NCBI GenBank assembly: GCA_023249795.1 | Contig: JAHFBU010000082.1 | Coordinates: 1-7,359 of the forward strand | Length of the DNA stretch: 7,359 bases | Direction of reading: 5' to 3' | DNA from: Syntrophaceae bacterium | GTDB taxonomy: Bacteria; Desulfobacterota; Syntrophia; Syntrophales; UBA5619 | Shown here: piece by piece, positions 1-6,525 of the stretch | Layout of the letters: the number at the start of each line of letters is the position of its first letter | Numbering within the stretch: position 1 is the stretch's first letter | The notes under the pieces: model-generated | Seen by the model: only the letters and a program-made list of their open reading frames with translations | Database searches by the model: none | What the model was told of the DNA's origin: nothing | Position numbers and translations under genes: made by a program

Positions 1-1
1 T

Positions 2-466
2 ATCGATGATGATCCCCGGTTGTGCCAACTGCAACAGAATCTCGCCGCCGCCCAGCTCCAAGCGCCGCTGGACGAGAGAACAATGGCGGCCATCGAGGCG
101 CGGGTGACGGCGGCGGGAAAGGATGGAGCCAACTACTTCCAGCGCAAGGCGATTGGACTCACGCCTCCCCGGAACATCGGCGTCGAGGCCGACAGCTCGA
201 TGCCGAAACTTGGCCGCGTCGCCGTCCGCGTCACCTGGGACACCGCCTATGCCGGGGCTGTTCCGATCGAGCGTTATGAGGTCCTCCGCGACGGCAAGAT
301 TGTGGGAAGCGTCCCACACACGCCACAGTTCACGGCGCAACGGTTTCATTTCGACGTCGTCTTTCCCGAAGGCCGGGCAACGGGCCCGAACGGATACAGC
401 CTACGGACCGTGGACGTCGCCGGCGACGCGGCGGAGAGCGTTGTACTGAAAGTCGACGCCGGGTAG
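2..466 (+). CDS. 3' end of a protein with a fibronectin-III-like C-terminus; possible aldo/keto reductase family
   Basis: The frame is open from base 2 to the TAG at 464-466, so the start lies upstream of the window and the TTG at 20 is probably internal. About the last 95 residues have a fibronectin-III-like pattern: TPPRNI, then VRVTW, AGAVPIERYEVLRDGK, and a closing YSLRTVDVAG, typical of beta-sandwich strands. The segment before it, NLAAAQLQAPLDERTMAAIE, resembles the last helix of aldo/keto reductases, where an asparagine in a 'xxNLAAA' stretch follows an IPG motif. The aldo/keto assignment is from memory of that family and is weak; the FN3-like fold is better supported. At bases 3-29 the neighbouring frame reads SMMIPGCAN, which could mean a frameshift at the edge. 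The next gene starts 48 bases downstream on the same strand. Confidence 0.7.
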   Translation: MDDDPRLCQLQQNLAAAQLQAPLDERTMAAIEARVTAAGKDGANYFQRKAIGLTPPRNIGVEADSSMPKLGRVAVRVTWDTAYAGAVPIERYEVLRDGKIVGSVPHTPQFTAQRFHFDVVFPEGRATGPNGYSLRTVDVAGDAAESVVLKVDAG

Positions 467-514
467 TTCGACACACGAGGCAATGTCTTATCAAGTATAT
501 TTGCGGGGGTTCTC

Positions 515-1012
515 ATGCAGCGACCCTATTCTATTTCGCGGATGATCATGCGTTTGATTCGAGTGAATTTTTATTTGTTCCTCCTTCTCTTCCCCTTCGT
601 TCAAAACGCCTCTGCCGGCGGGATACAGGTGATCGAACTGACGGATGGCAGCGCAATCGCCGGCGAAGTGTTGTCGCTGGCAAACGGCGTGTATGCGATC
701 AAATCGGATGGCCTCGGCACCATCAACCTGGAAGCAGCGAAAGTCCGTGCAATCCGTGCAAAATCGTCCGGAGCCGCTACCGCGCCCCCCAGGGGAATGA
801 AAGCGCTGCAGGAAAATATGATGGGCGACAACGAAATTATGGCCCTGATCCAGTCGCTCCAGAACGACCCGGATTTTAAAAAGATCCTCGAAGATCCGGA
901 GATCATGAAGGCCGTCAGCGAGGGCGACACCTCCGCACTTACGTCAAACCCCCAGTTCATGAAGCTCCTGAACAACGCCACGGTCAAGGAAATCGGGCAA
1001 AAAGCCCGTTAA
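515..1012 (+). CDS. Exported protein: N-terminal beta-rich segment plus STI1-like helical segment
   Basis: This 165-residue protein starts with a signal peptide: basic residues up to R16, a hydrophobic stretch F19-V29, and a likely signal peptidase I site after ASA at residue 34. It should be periplasmic or outer-membrane associated. Residues 37-83 read as a small beta-barrel-like segment (IELTDGSAIAGEVLSL, then GVYAIKSDGLGTINL), like proteins that begin 'L(T/K)DGS.i.GeV'. Residues 97-162 are helical with repeated DP and NP turns (NDPDFKKILEDPEIMKAV, then NPQFMKLLNN), resembling the STI1/Hop DP fold that binds hydrophobic peptides. A secreted chaperone or adaptor role is only an inference. 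The start ATG at 515 has a G-rich but poor ribosome site (GGGGG at 505-509); ATG codons at 542 and 548 are alternatives that still leave a usable signal peptide. No convincing promoter was found in the 48-base gap upstream. Confidence 0.85.
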   Translation: MQRPYSISRMIMRLIRVNFYLFLLLFPFVQNASAGGIQVIELTDGSAIAGEVLSLANGVYAIKSDGLGTINLEAAKVRAIRAKSSGAATAPPRGMKALQENMMGDNEIMALIQSLQNDPDFKKILEDPEIMKAVSEGDTSALTSNPQFMKLLNNATVKEIGQKAR

Positions 1013-1099
1013 AGGCGGCGCACGAGCCGATCACAATAAGAAGCTGCTGTGGACCCTTGGATAGTTTCTTCCCCTCATTTTACTTGCCTTTAATCATCA

Positions 1100-1128
1100 T
1101 TGATCAGCCCTCTTTTGCATCATATAAT
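1100..1128 (+). promoter_or_regulatory. Sigma70-type promoter for the GspE/PilB-like ATPase unit
   Basis: TTGATC at 1100-1105 and a perfect TATAAT at 1123-1128 are separated by 17 bases. Transcription would begin near 1135, giving a leader of about 33 bases to the ATG at 1168. The promoter lies inside an upstream in-frame extension of the ATPase reading frame, which argues that translation does not start at the TTG at 1057. Confidence 0.65.
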
Positions 1129-1167
1129 CCAGCCAAAATATTAGCTTCGGATGGTGTAAAAGATATC

Positions 1168-2994
1168 ATGATCAAATCGACCGAGAACCGGAATGGTTCG
1201 CCCGATCTGCCGTCATCCCCCGTACCTGGCAAAACCATTGACCAGGCCATGAAGGAAGTCCGTCCCGCAGACCGGATTTCGTACAGAGAAATCGGAGGGA
1301 TTCTGATCGAAGCGGGACTGGTGACCAAGGAGCAGATTACGAAGGCTCTCCTCCATCAAGGTGCCGATAAGAGGAAAATACTCGGCGACCTGCTTATCGA
1401 CGGGGGCTATATAACGGAAGCTCAATTCCTGATGGCCTTGGCCCGGAAATTCAAACGAGATTTTGTTGACTTAAGCAAAATAAAACCGGACCAAAAGGCA
1501 TTGGCTGCCATATCGAGAGAGTTGGCTTATGAATTGAAGATCCTTCCCATCGATGATCAAGGGGATCAACTCACCGTGGCGGCTTCGGATCCCGTCGGCC
1601 ACGCGCTCGAAAGTGTCTTGAAGTCCCGCCTGAATCGCAAGGTCAAACTGGTTGTGGCCACGCCCAAGCAGATTGCCGGAGCCCTGGAAGCGTACTACCA
1701 GGAAGGATCTACTGAGCAGATTGCCGAGCTCGTCGATCAGATGTCGGAAGATGATGATGCGCATGGAAAAGAGGTTGTCGAGGCGATCACCGAATCCGAT
1801 TCCCGGATCGTAACCCTCGTCAATAAACTGCTGACCGATGCCTACGCAAAGAGGGCATCGGATATCCATTTTGATCCCGGCCTGCCGGGAAGGCCGTTCG
1901 AGATCCGCTTCCGCGTCGATGGCGTTTGTCATTTGGCGCATGCCATTCCCGAGGCATCCAAGAGGGCGATTATATCGAGAATCAAGATCATGTCGAACCT
2001 GGACATCTCCGAACGGCGAAAACCGCAGAGCGGCAAATTCATGTTGCGGATTCAAGAAAAGAAAGTGGAATTCCGCGTGGAAGTGACGCCGACAGCGGAT
2101 GATAACGAAAACGTCGTCCTCCGCCTTCTCAACCAATCGAAACCGATCCCCATCGAACAGCTTGACCTCGCCCCCTATAATCTCAGCGCCTTCCTGGACA
2201 TGATTACCAAGCCCCAGGGCATCGTTTTGTGCGTAGGTCCCACCGGTTCAGGCAAAACGACCACGCTGCATTCGGCCCTGGGACATATCAATAAGCCGGA
2301 GATCACGATCTGGACCGCCGAAGACCCCGTGGAGATCAGGCAGCCCGGACTCAAACAGGTGCAGGTCAATTCCAAAATCGGGTACACGTTTAGCGAAGCC
2401 CTCCGTTCCTTTTTGCGGGCCGATCCCGATGTGATCATGATCGGGGAGATGCGTGATGCAGAAACGGCCAAGATCAGCCTCGATTCGTCGCTTACCGGAC
2501 ATCTGGTATTCAGCACGCTCCACACCAACAGCGCTGCCGAGACGATTATCCGCATTATCGAGATGGGGATTCCTTTCTATAATTTTGCCGATGCAATTCT
2601 GGGGATCGTCGCTCAACGACTGGTGCGCAAGCTGTGCGAAAAATGTAAAACAACCTATCACCCCGAGCGGGAAGAGTACGATGAACTTCTGAATTATTAC
2701 GGCATAAAATGGGCCGCGGAACATGGTCTGCCGGAATTCTCTCCCGATCTGACCCTGTGGAGGCGGTCGGAATGCGACTTCTGCAACGGCACCGGGTATT
2801 ACGGCCGCGTGGCATTGCACGAAATCATGGTGGCGACGGCCAACGTCAAGAAGGCCATCCGGCACAATGAGAACGTTGAAGATTTGAAAGAGGTCGCCCT
2901 CAAGGATGGAATGCGTACGCTGCAAATGGATGGCGTCTTGAAAATTTTACAGGGCATCACGGACTTCGGTCAAGTGAAGCGGGTTTGTTTGTGA
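1168..2994 (+). CDS. GspE/PilB-family type II secretion / type IV pilus assembly ATPase with MshEN-like N-terminus
   Basis: This 608-residue protein is a hexameric cytoplasmic secretion ATPase that would power pseudopilus or pilus extension. An MshEN/T2SSE_N domain spans about residues 38-177, with two 24-residue repeats at 41-64 and 71-94. The second ATPase subdomain begins around ASDIHFDP. Walker A is GPTGSGKT at 357-364 (Lys363), the Asp box is TAEDPVE, Walker B runs from D419 to catalytic Glu427 (DPDVIMIGE), and the His box is GHLVFSTLHT (His445, His452). The GspE zinc site is complete: C490, C493, C536 and C539. The frame is open upstream to a TTG at 1057, but a promoter at 1100-1128 overlaps that extension, which also has unusual composition, so ATG 1168 was chosen although its ribosome site is weak; ATG 1249 is a fallback. 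The gene sits 14 bases before the hemerythrin gene. The sequence alone does not separate GspE from PilB or MshE, and no other secretion or pilus gene lies beside it on this strand. Confidence 0.93.
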   Translation: MIKSTENRNGSPDLPSSPVPGKTIDQAMKEVRPADRISYREIGGILIEAGLVTKEQITKALLHQGADKRKILGDLLIDGGYITEAQFLMALARKFKRDFVDLSKIKPDQKALAAISRELAYELKILPIDDQGDQLTVAASDPVGHALESVLKSRLNRKVKLVVATPKQIAGALEAYYQEGSTEQIAELVDQMSEDDDAHGKEVVEAITESDSRIVTLVNKLLTDAYAKRASDIHFDPGLPGRPFEIRFRVDGVCHLAHAIPEASKRAIISRIKIMSNLDISERRKPQSGKFMLRIQEKKVEFRVEVTPTADDNENVVLRLLNQSKPIPIEQLDLAPYNLSAFLDMITKPQGIVLCVGPTGSGKTTTLHSALGHINKPEITIWTAEDPVEIRQPGLKQVQVNSKIGYTFSEALRSFLRADPDVIMIGEMRDAETAKISLDSSLTGHLVFSTLHTNSAAETIIRIIEMGIPFYNFADAILGIVAQRLVRKLCEKCKTTYHPEREEYDELLNYYGIKWAAEHGLPEFSPDLTLWRRSECDFCNGTGYYGRVALHEIMVATANVKKAIRHNENVEDLKEVALKDGMRTLQMDGVLKILQGITDFGQVKRVCL

Positions 2995-3008
2995 AAGCGA
3001 GGTAGCCG

Positions 3009-3515
3009 ATGAGACGTTTTGAATTGACCGACGATCTGCGTACCGGTTTGGCGGACATTGACGATGACCATCGCGCCCTTCTTGAACTCGGGAACAAGAT
3101 CATCGATTTCTCCATGATCAAAAAACAGGACAAAGCGGTCTTCGAGCAGGCGCTCACATTTCTCGAATCGTACGTCATCTATCATTTCGCCGCCGAGGAA
3201 TATGCGATGTTTGAAAACGGGTACCCGGGGTTTCAGCGCCATAGCCGCTGGCACGAACAGTTTCGGGGTGAAGTCTCCCGGTATGGGGGCCGGGCGCGAA
3301 TGGAAGGGGCGTCCCGGGCGCTCATTCTGGAAATATCTTTTATGATCGAAACATGGCTGCTCGAACACCTCAGGATCATGGATCGGGACTTCGCCCGGTT
3401 CCTGCAACAGAAATTAGGTAATGCCGCGTGTCTTCCCACGGTACATACCTTGAAGACGGCGGGGAAACTGCCGGAAAATTTCGATCAGCGATTGATGCAG
3501 GGCATGAGGATGTGA
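3009..3515 (+). CDS. Bacteriohemerythrin
   Basis: This 168-residue cytoplasmic protein binds O2 at a non-haem di-iron centre. All seven expected ligands are present with family spacing: His21 (DIDDDH), His59 and Glu63 (HFAAEE), His78 and His82 (HSRWH), His120 and Asp125 (HLRIMD). No signal peptide or membrane segment is seen. About 40 residues after Asp125 extend past the usual four-helix bundle (QQKLGNAACLPTVHTLKTAG) and have no recognised motif. The ATG at 3009 has a GAGG ribosome site at 2999-3002 with a 6-base spacer. The ATPase stop codon is only 14 bases upstream, so the two genes are very likely co-transcribed. In anaerobes such proteins are thought to buffer or sense oxygen. Pairing with a secretion/pilus ATPase suggests, as inference only, that filament activity is tied to oxygen exposure. 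Confidence 0.95.
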   Translation: MRRFELTDDLRTGLADIDDDHRALLELGNKIIDFSMIKKQDKAVFEQALTFLESYVIYHFAAEEYAMFENGYPGFQRHSRWHEQFRGEVSRYGGRARMEGASRALILEISFMIETWLLEHLRIMDRDFARFLQQKLGNAACLPTVHTLKTAGKLPENFDQRLMQGMRM

Positions 3516-3523
3516 ACGCCGGG

Positions 3524-4759
3524 TTATCCCTTGCCATTCAGTTGCTTAATCAAATCCTGGATGGAAACATCCTCGTGATCACTTGTTAGGGGTTTATCCA
3601 CGTCGCCCGCGGCACACTCCGCCGAACCTGTAACAGGCTGCCCTTCCTCTCCGGTAACCCTTTTCCTCGGCAGGGTATTGTCCTGACTCGGATCGAGAAG
3701 AGGCGACCGGTAGAGGATCTCTTGCGATGTTTCCGGCGATGGCTGAAAGATCTCTCCGGGCTGTTCAAAATTGGATTTCAACAACAGATATTCATTCATG
3801 TAGCGTTCCGCCGTAAACATGCCGTCGCCTTTCCCCGTTTGGATCGCAGTGCTTATCTGGTTCAGCTTGTTTTCACGGATAAGGGATTTCACGGACGCAT
3901 TCCCGCGAACTATCGTCAGCAGCGGCACCCGCAGCTTGACCCGATCCAGATAAGTCAATTGCTGGATGATGAGCCACTTCAGGGTTGAGGCAATCTGGTA
4001 GCGGAGCTCGTTCTGCGAATCCGAGGGTACGGCATTGCAGAGGCGGTAGATGGCTTCCTCAGGCGTGGATGCATGGAGCGTGGAAATTACCAGGTGACCG
4101 GATTGAGCCGCATTGAGGGTCAATTGCATGGTTTCCGGTTCACGAAGCTCGCCGACGACGATCACATCGGGGTTTTCCCGCAGGACGTCGACCAACCCCT
4201 GCGCAAAGGAGGGCATATGGGAGCCCAACTCCCGTTGCTGAATGAAGGCCTTGTTTGATTGAAACCTGTATTCCACCGGGTTTTCCAAGGTGATGATGTG
4301 AACGGCCCGGGTCCGGTTAATGCCGTCGATGAGGGCGGCGATGGTTGAGGTCTTACCGACCCCGGTGCTGCCGCAAGTCAGGACCAGTCCGGAGGTCAGT
4401 CCGGTGATGTCATTGAGGGAAGGATGAAGATTCAGCATGTCGATGGTCGGGATACGCCCCGGAAGGATGCGAACGGCCAGACTCAATCCCCGGGTCGTTA
4501 CAAAGAAATTGATACGCAAACGAACATCGCTGTATGTGATGGCTTGATCGACCGAATTCCGTTCTCTCAGCATTTCCATCTGCTTTGGCGTGAGGAGCAT
4601 TTTAACGAGTTCATCCACTTCCCGGTGAGACCACACTTGGCCATGATGAAACAGAATTTCGCCATGGGTTCGGGTAACCATCGGATGGCCACCGGTTATG
4701 TAAATATCGGACGTCCGATCCCTGACTGCGTTCTTGACGGCATTCTGAAAACTATTCAT
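3524..4759 (-). CDS. pilT: PilT-family twitching motility / retraction ATPase
   Basis: This 411-residue protein belongs to the PilT branch of secretion ATPases, which depolymerise type IV pili at the inner membrane. The N-terminal segment opens with RTSDIYITGG. Walker A is GSTGVGKT at 130-137 (Lys136). Walker B with catalytic Glu204 is NPDVIVVGELREPET. The His box is SGHLVISTLHAS (His229). The PilT signature AIRNLIRE is present as SVKSLIRE at 289-296, followed by QISTAIQTGKGDGM. There are no zinc cysteines of the GspE type, which fits PilT/PilU. A tail of about 70-80 residues after the ATPase core is rich in P, S, E and D and ends in a short helix (VSIQDLIKQLNGKG), so the protein is longer than the usual roughly 345 residues. 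The frame is open to 4834, but ATG 4759 has AGGAGG (plus-strand 4765-4770) with a 5-base spacer and lies downstream of the promoter. PilT versus PilU or a PilT-like paralogue is not settled. Confidence 0.92.
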   Translation of the reverse strand: MNSFQNAVKNAVRDRTSDIYITGGHPMVTRTHGEILFHHGQVWSHREVDELVKMLLTPKQMEMLRERNSVDQAITYSDVRLRINFFVTTRGLSLAVRILPGRIPTIDMLNLHPSLNDITGLTSGLVLTCGSTGVGKTSTIAALIDGINRTRAVHIITLENPVEYRFQSNKAFIQQRELGSHMPSFAQGLVDVLRENPDVIVVGELREPETMQLTLNAAQSGHLVISTLHASTPEEAIYRLCNAVPSDSQNELRYQIASTLKWLIIQQLTYLDRVKLRVPLLTIVRGNASVKSLIRENKLNQISTAIQTGKGDGMFTAERYMNEYLLLKSNFEQPGEIFQPSPETSQEILYRSPLLDPSQDNTLPRKRVTGEEGQPVTGSAECAAGDVDKPLTSDHEDVSIQDLIKQLNGKG

Positions 4760-4802
4760 GGCTGCCTCCTGGGTTGCCTGATTATTTCGATGCTGTGATC
4801 GC

Positions 4803-4831
4803 ATTTTAGAAAATGACCCTCCGTCTGTCAA
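4803..4831 (-). promoter_or_regulatory. Sigma70-type promoter for the PilT-like gene
   Basis: On the minus strand, a perfect TTGACA (plus 4826-4831) is followed after 17 bases by TAAAAT (plus 4803-4808). The transcript would begin near 4796 and reach the ATG at 4759 after about 37 bases, passing through the AGGAGG site. This is the best promoter match in the window. Confidence 0.75.
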
Positions 4832-4977
4832 CATGATTTAATTCAAGCGTTTCGACGCAAAACGGTCAGTCTCGGAAGAACCTGAAACTCCGGAAACGCG
4901 GAAAACTTTGCGATAGGAGGGCGGCGGTCCATGAGAAATCATCAAAAAAGAAGTCATAACCCGCCTTCCCCTGTTTC

Positions 4978-5031
4978 TCCGGATTTCCCTTGACAAACCT
5001 TCCGGCGATCAGTATATCCCTTTCCGGCAAT
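4978..5031 (+). repeat. Three TCCGG boxes over the arsR promoter, candidate ArsR operator
   Basis: TCCGG occurs at 4978-4982, 5001-5005 and 5023-5027, that is at 23- and 22-base steps, close to two helical turns. The last two lie in a longer direct repeat, TTCCGGCgAT at 5000-5009 and TTCCGGCaAT at 5022-5031 (9 of 10 identical). The first and second also form a CCGGA/TCCGG dyad (4979-4983 with 5001-5005). Operator function is inferred from position only. Confidence 0.35.
4990..5018 (+). promoter_or_regulatory. Promoter of the arsR-led cluster
   Basis: A perfect TTGACA at 4990-4995 is followed after 17 bases by TATATC at 5013-5018 (TATA plus two mismatches). Transcription would start near 5025, about 20 bases before the arsR ATG. 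The -35 and -10 elements are bracketed by TCCGG boxes, as expected if ArsR represses here. Confidence 0.65.
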
Positions 5032-5045
5032 ATGAAGGGAATGCC

Positions 5046-5396
5046 ATGAACGAATTCATCAAGGTCATGAAGGCGCTGTCCGATCCCAACCGGGTGAGGC
5101 TTCTGAAGTTGCTCCAGCACCGGGAGATGTGCGTCTGCGAGATCCGGGCCGCGCTTGGGATCGCCCAGCCGACCGTCTCCAAACATCTGAAGATCCTGGA
5201 AGATGCGGGGCTGGTGGCCCGCAGGAAAGAGGGCTTATGGGTGAACTACTCCCTGACCGACGGCAGTCGAAGTCGCTATGCAGCGACCCTTCTGGGCAAT
5301 CTGCGGCACTGGCTCGATGACGATGCGGAGATCCGGGATCTGTTCAAAAGAAGCAAAGAGCTCCGGCGCGAGGATCTCTGCGGCAGGCATGATTGA
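5046..5396 (+). CDS. arsR: ArsR/SmtB-family metalloregulator
   Basis: This 116-residue winged-helix repressor is expected to bind operator DNA as a dimer and leave it when As(III), Sb(III) or a related thiophile binds. The N-terminal helix reads ALSDPNRVRLLKLL. The metal-binding helix carries EMCVCEI with Cys29 and Cys31, the ELCVC motif of classic ArsR. The recognition helix follows as LGIAQPTVSKHLKILEDAGLV. The third cysteine found a few residues later in E. coli ArsR is absent; the only other cysteine is Cys112 in the C-terminal DLCGRHD, which might complete a site. AAGGGA at 5035-5040 with a 5-base spacer supports ATG 5046. The gene heads the permease/thioredoxin cluster, with 35 bases to the next start. 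Which ligand is sensed is not shown by the sequence. Confidence 0.93.
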   Translation: MNEFIKVMKALSDPNRVRLLKLLQHREMCVCEIRAALGIAQPTVSKHLKILEDAGLVARRKEGLWVNYSLTDGSRSRYAATLLGNLRHWLDDDAEIRDLFKRSKELRREDLCGRHD

Positions 5397-5420
5397 TTTA
5401 TTATATTGCCAAATTATAAT
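5393..5420 (+). promoter_or_regulatory. Possible second promoter/AT-rich dyad between arsR and the permease
   Basis: TTGATT at 5393-5398, overlapping the arsR stop, and TATAAT at 5415-5420 are 16 bases apart. The -10 hexamer is also the right arm of an inverted repeat, ATTATA (5400-5405) with TATAAT, with 9 bases between the arms. It could be an internal promoter, a second ArsR site, or just AT-rich spacer. Confidence 0.35.
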
Positions 5421-5431
5421 ATGGTGATCGT

Positions 5432-6511
5432 ATGTCCGAATGTTGTGCGAATAAAGGCGAGCCCAGCCTTGTGACCATAGGGTCGAATAAGAGGAACTCC
5501 AAAACGCGGCTGTGGCTGCCCCTGCTGCTCATTCCGGTATTTGTTCTGCTCTACATTTATCTGGAGCGGGGAACGGATTATCTCGTCTATTCCCTGCTTT
5601 CGATGGATCGGAATTCCCATCTCACCGAGGCGGTGCGTTTTTTCATCTTTGAAGTCCCCAAGGTTCTTCTGCTCCTGACGGCCATCGTCTTTGTCGTGGG
5701 GATCATCCGGTCGTACTTTTCGCCCGAAAAGACGAGAAGGGCGCTGGAGGGAAAACCGCTCTTTCTGGGCAACATCATGGCGAGCGCACTCGGAATCGTA
5801 ACCCCCTTCTGCTCCTGCTCGGCGATTCCGCTGTTCATCGGGTTCGTGGAGAGCGGCATCCCGCTGGGCGTCACCTTCTCCTTCCTGATTGCCGCGCCGA
5901 TGATCAACGAGGTGGCGCTCGTGCTGCTCTTCGGGCTCTTCGGGTGGAAGACGGCGTTCCTGTACGCATCCACGGGTCTGCTGATCGCCATTTCCGCGGG
6001 CTGGGTCATCGGCAAACTCAAGTTGGAGAGGTTTGTCGAGGCGTGGGTGTACGAGATCAAGGCCGCCGAATTGAAGATCGCGGAAAGCGAAACGCCTTTT
6101 TCCGAAAGGATAGAGGCCGGATATACGGCGGTCGCGGATATCGTGTCGAAGGTGTGGATCTATATCGCGATCGGCATTGCGGTCGGGGCGGGCGTCCACG
6201 GCTATGTGCCGGAAAATTTCATGGCATCGCTCATGGGCAAATCCGCCTGGTGGTCCGTGCCCCTTGCGGTGCTGATCGGTGTGCCGCTTTATTCGAACGC
6301 GGCCGGGATCATCCCCATCGTACAGGCCCTTCTGGAGAAGGGGGCGTCGCTCGGAACATCGCTGGCCTTCATGATGTCGGTCATTGGCCTCTCCTTCCCG
6401 GAGATGATCATTCTGAAGAAGGTGATCAAGCTCCCGTTGATCCTGATTTTCATCGGCGTGGTCGCCTCTGGAATCATGGTGGTGGGGTTTCTGTTCAACC
6501 TGATATATTAA
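5432..6511 (+). CDS. YraQ/ArsP-family (DUF318) permease
   Basis: This 359-residue inner-membrane protein has about eight to nine hydrophobic segments, starting near residue 27 (LWLPLLLIPVFVLLYIYL) and ending at the C-terminus. The family hallmark is TPFCSCSAIPLFIGF with Cys127 and Cys129, followed by GIPLGVTFSFLIAAPMINE. A second family segment is VPLYSNAAGIIPI. Relatives include ArsP, which exports trivalent organoarsenicals, and permeases linked to copper or zinc efflux, so the substrate cannot be fixed from sequence. A cytosolic loop (about 200-230) separates the two halves, consistent with an internal duplication. The N-terminus begins MSECC, a vicinal cysteine pair that might take thiol-bound metal. 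Its ribosome site is GGTGATC at 5423-5429, a shifted but good match to the 16S tail. It lies between arsR and the mini-thioredoxin gene, whose ribosome site overlaps its stop codon. Confidence 0.9.
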   Translation: MSECCANKGEPSLVTIGSNKRNSKTRLWLPLLLIPVFVLLYIYLERGTDYLVYSLLSMDRNSHLTEAVRFFIFEVPKVLLLLTAIVFVVGIIRSYFSPEKTRRALEGKPLFLGNIMASALGIVTPFCSCSAIPLFIGFVESGIPLGVTFSFLIAAPMINEVALVLLFGLFGWKTAFLYASTGLLIAISAGWVIGKLKLERFVEAWVYEIKAAELKIAESETPFSERIEAGYTAVADIVSKVWIYIAIGIAVGAGVHGYVPENFMASLMGKSAWWSVPLAVLIGVPLYSNAAGIIPIVQALLEKGASLGTSLAFMMSVIGLSFPEMIILKKVIKLPLILIFIGVVASGIMVVGFLFNLIY

Positions 6512-6525
6512 AGGAGATCGTACGG

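Noticed and set aside
496..501. TATATT as a -10 element for the exported-protein gene
   Set aside because: No -35-like hexamer lies 16-18 bases upstream.
994..1010. CGGGC-AAAAA-GCCCG hairpin at the end of the exported-protein gene, a terminator candidate
   Set aside because: The stem is only 5 bases, lies within the coding sequence and is not followed by a T-run.
1471..2136. Long minus-strand frame inside the GspE/PilB-like gene
   Set aside because: It mirrors a gene with full ATPase motifs, and its product shows no recognisable domain.
4931..4993. A 20-codon frame with ATG after a GGAGGGCGGCGG stretch upstream of arsR
   Set aside because: Very short, low-complexity product, ending within the -35 element of the arsR promoter; no support for coding.
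5017..5040. TCCCTT/AAGGGA inverted repeat that could hide the arsR ribosome site
   Set aside because: The left arm overlaps the -10 element and would lie before the predicted transcript start, so it is absent from the mRNA.
5414..6199. 261-codon minus-strand frame across the permease gene
   Set aside because: The product is rich in R, D, Q and H, typical of antisense reading of membrane-protein codons; the plus strand has clear family motifs.
5944..6525. Upstream in-frame extension of the mini-thioredoxin gene
   Set aside because: It runs in the wrong frame of the permease gene, gives glycine/arginine-rich nonsense, and the ribosome site at 6511-6516 fixes the start at 6526.
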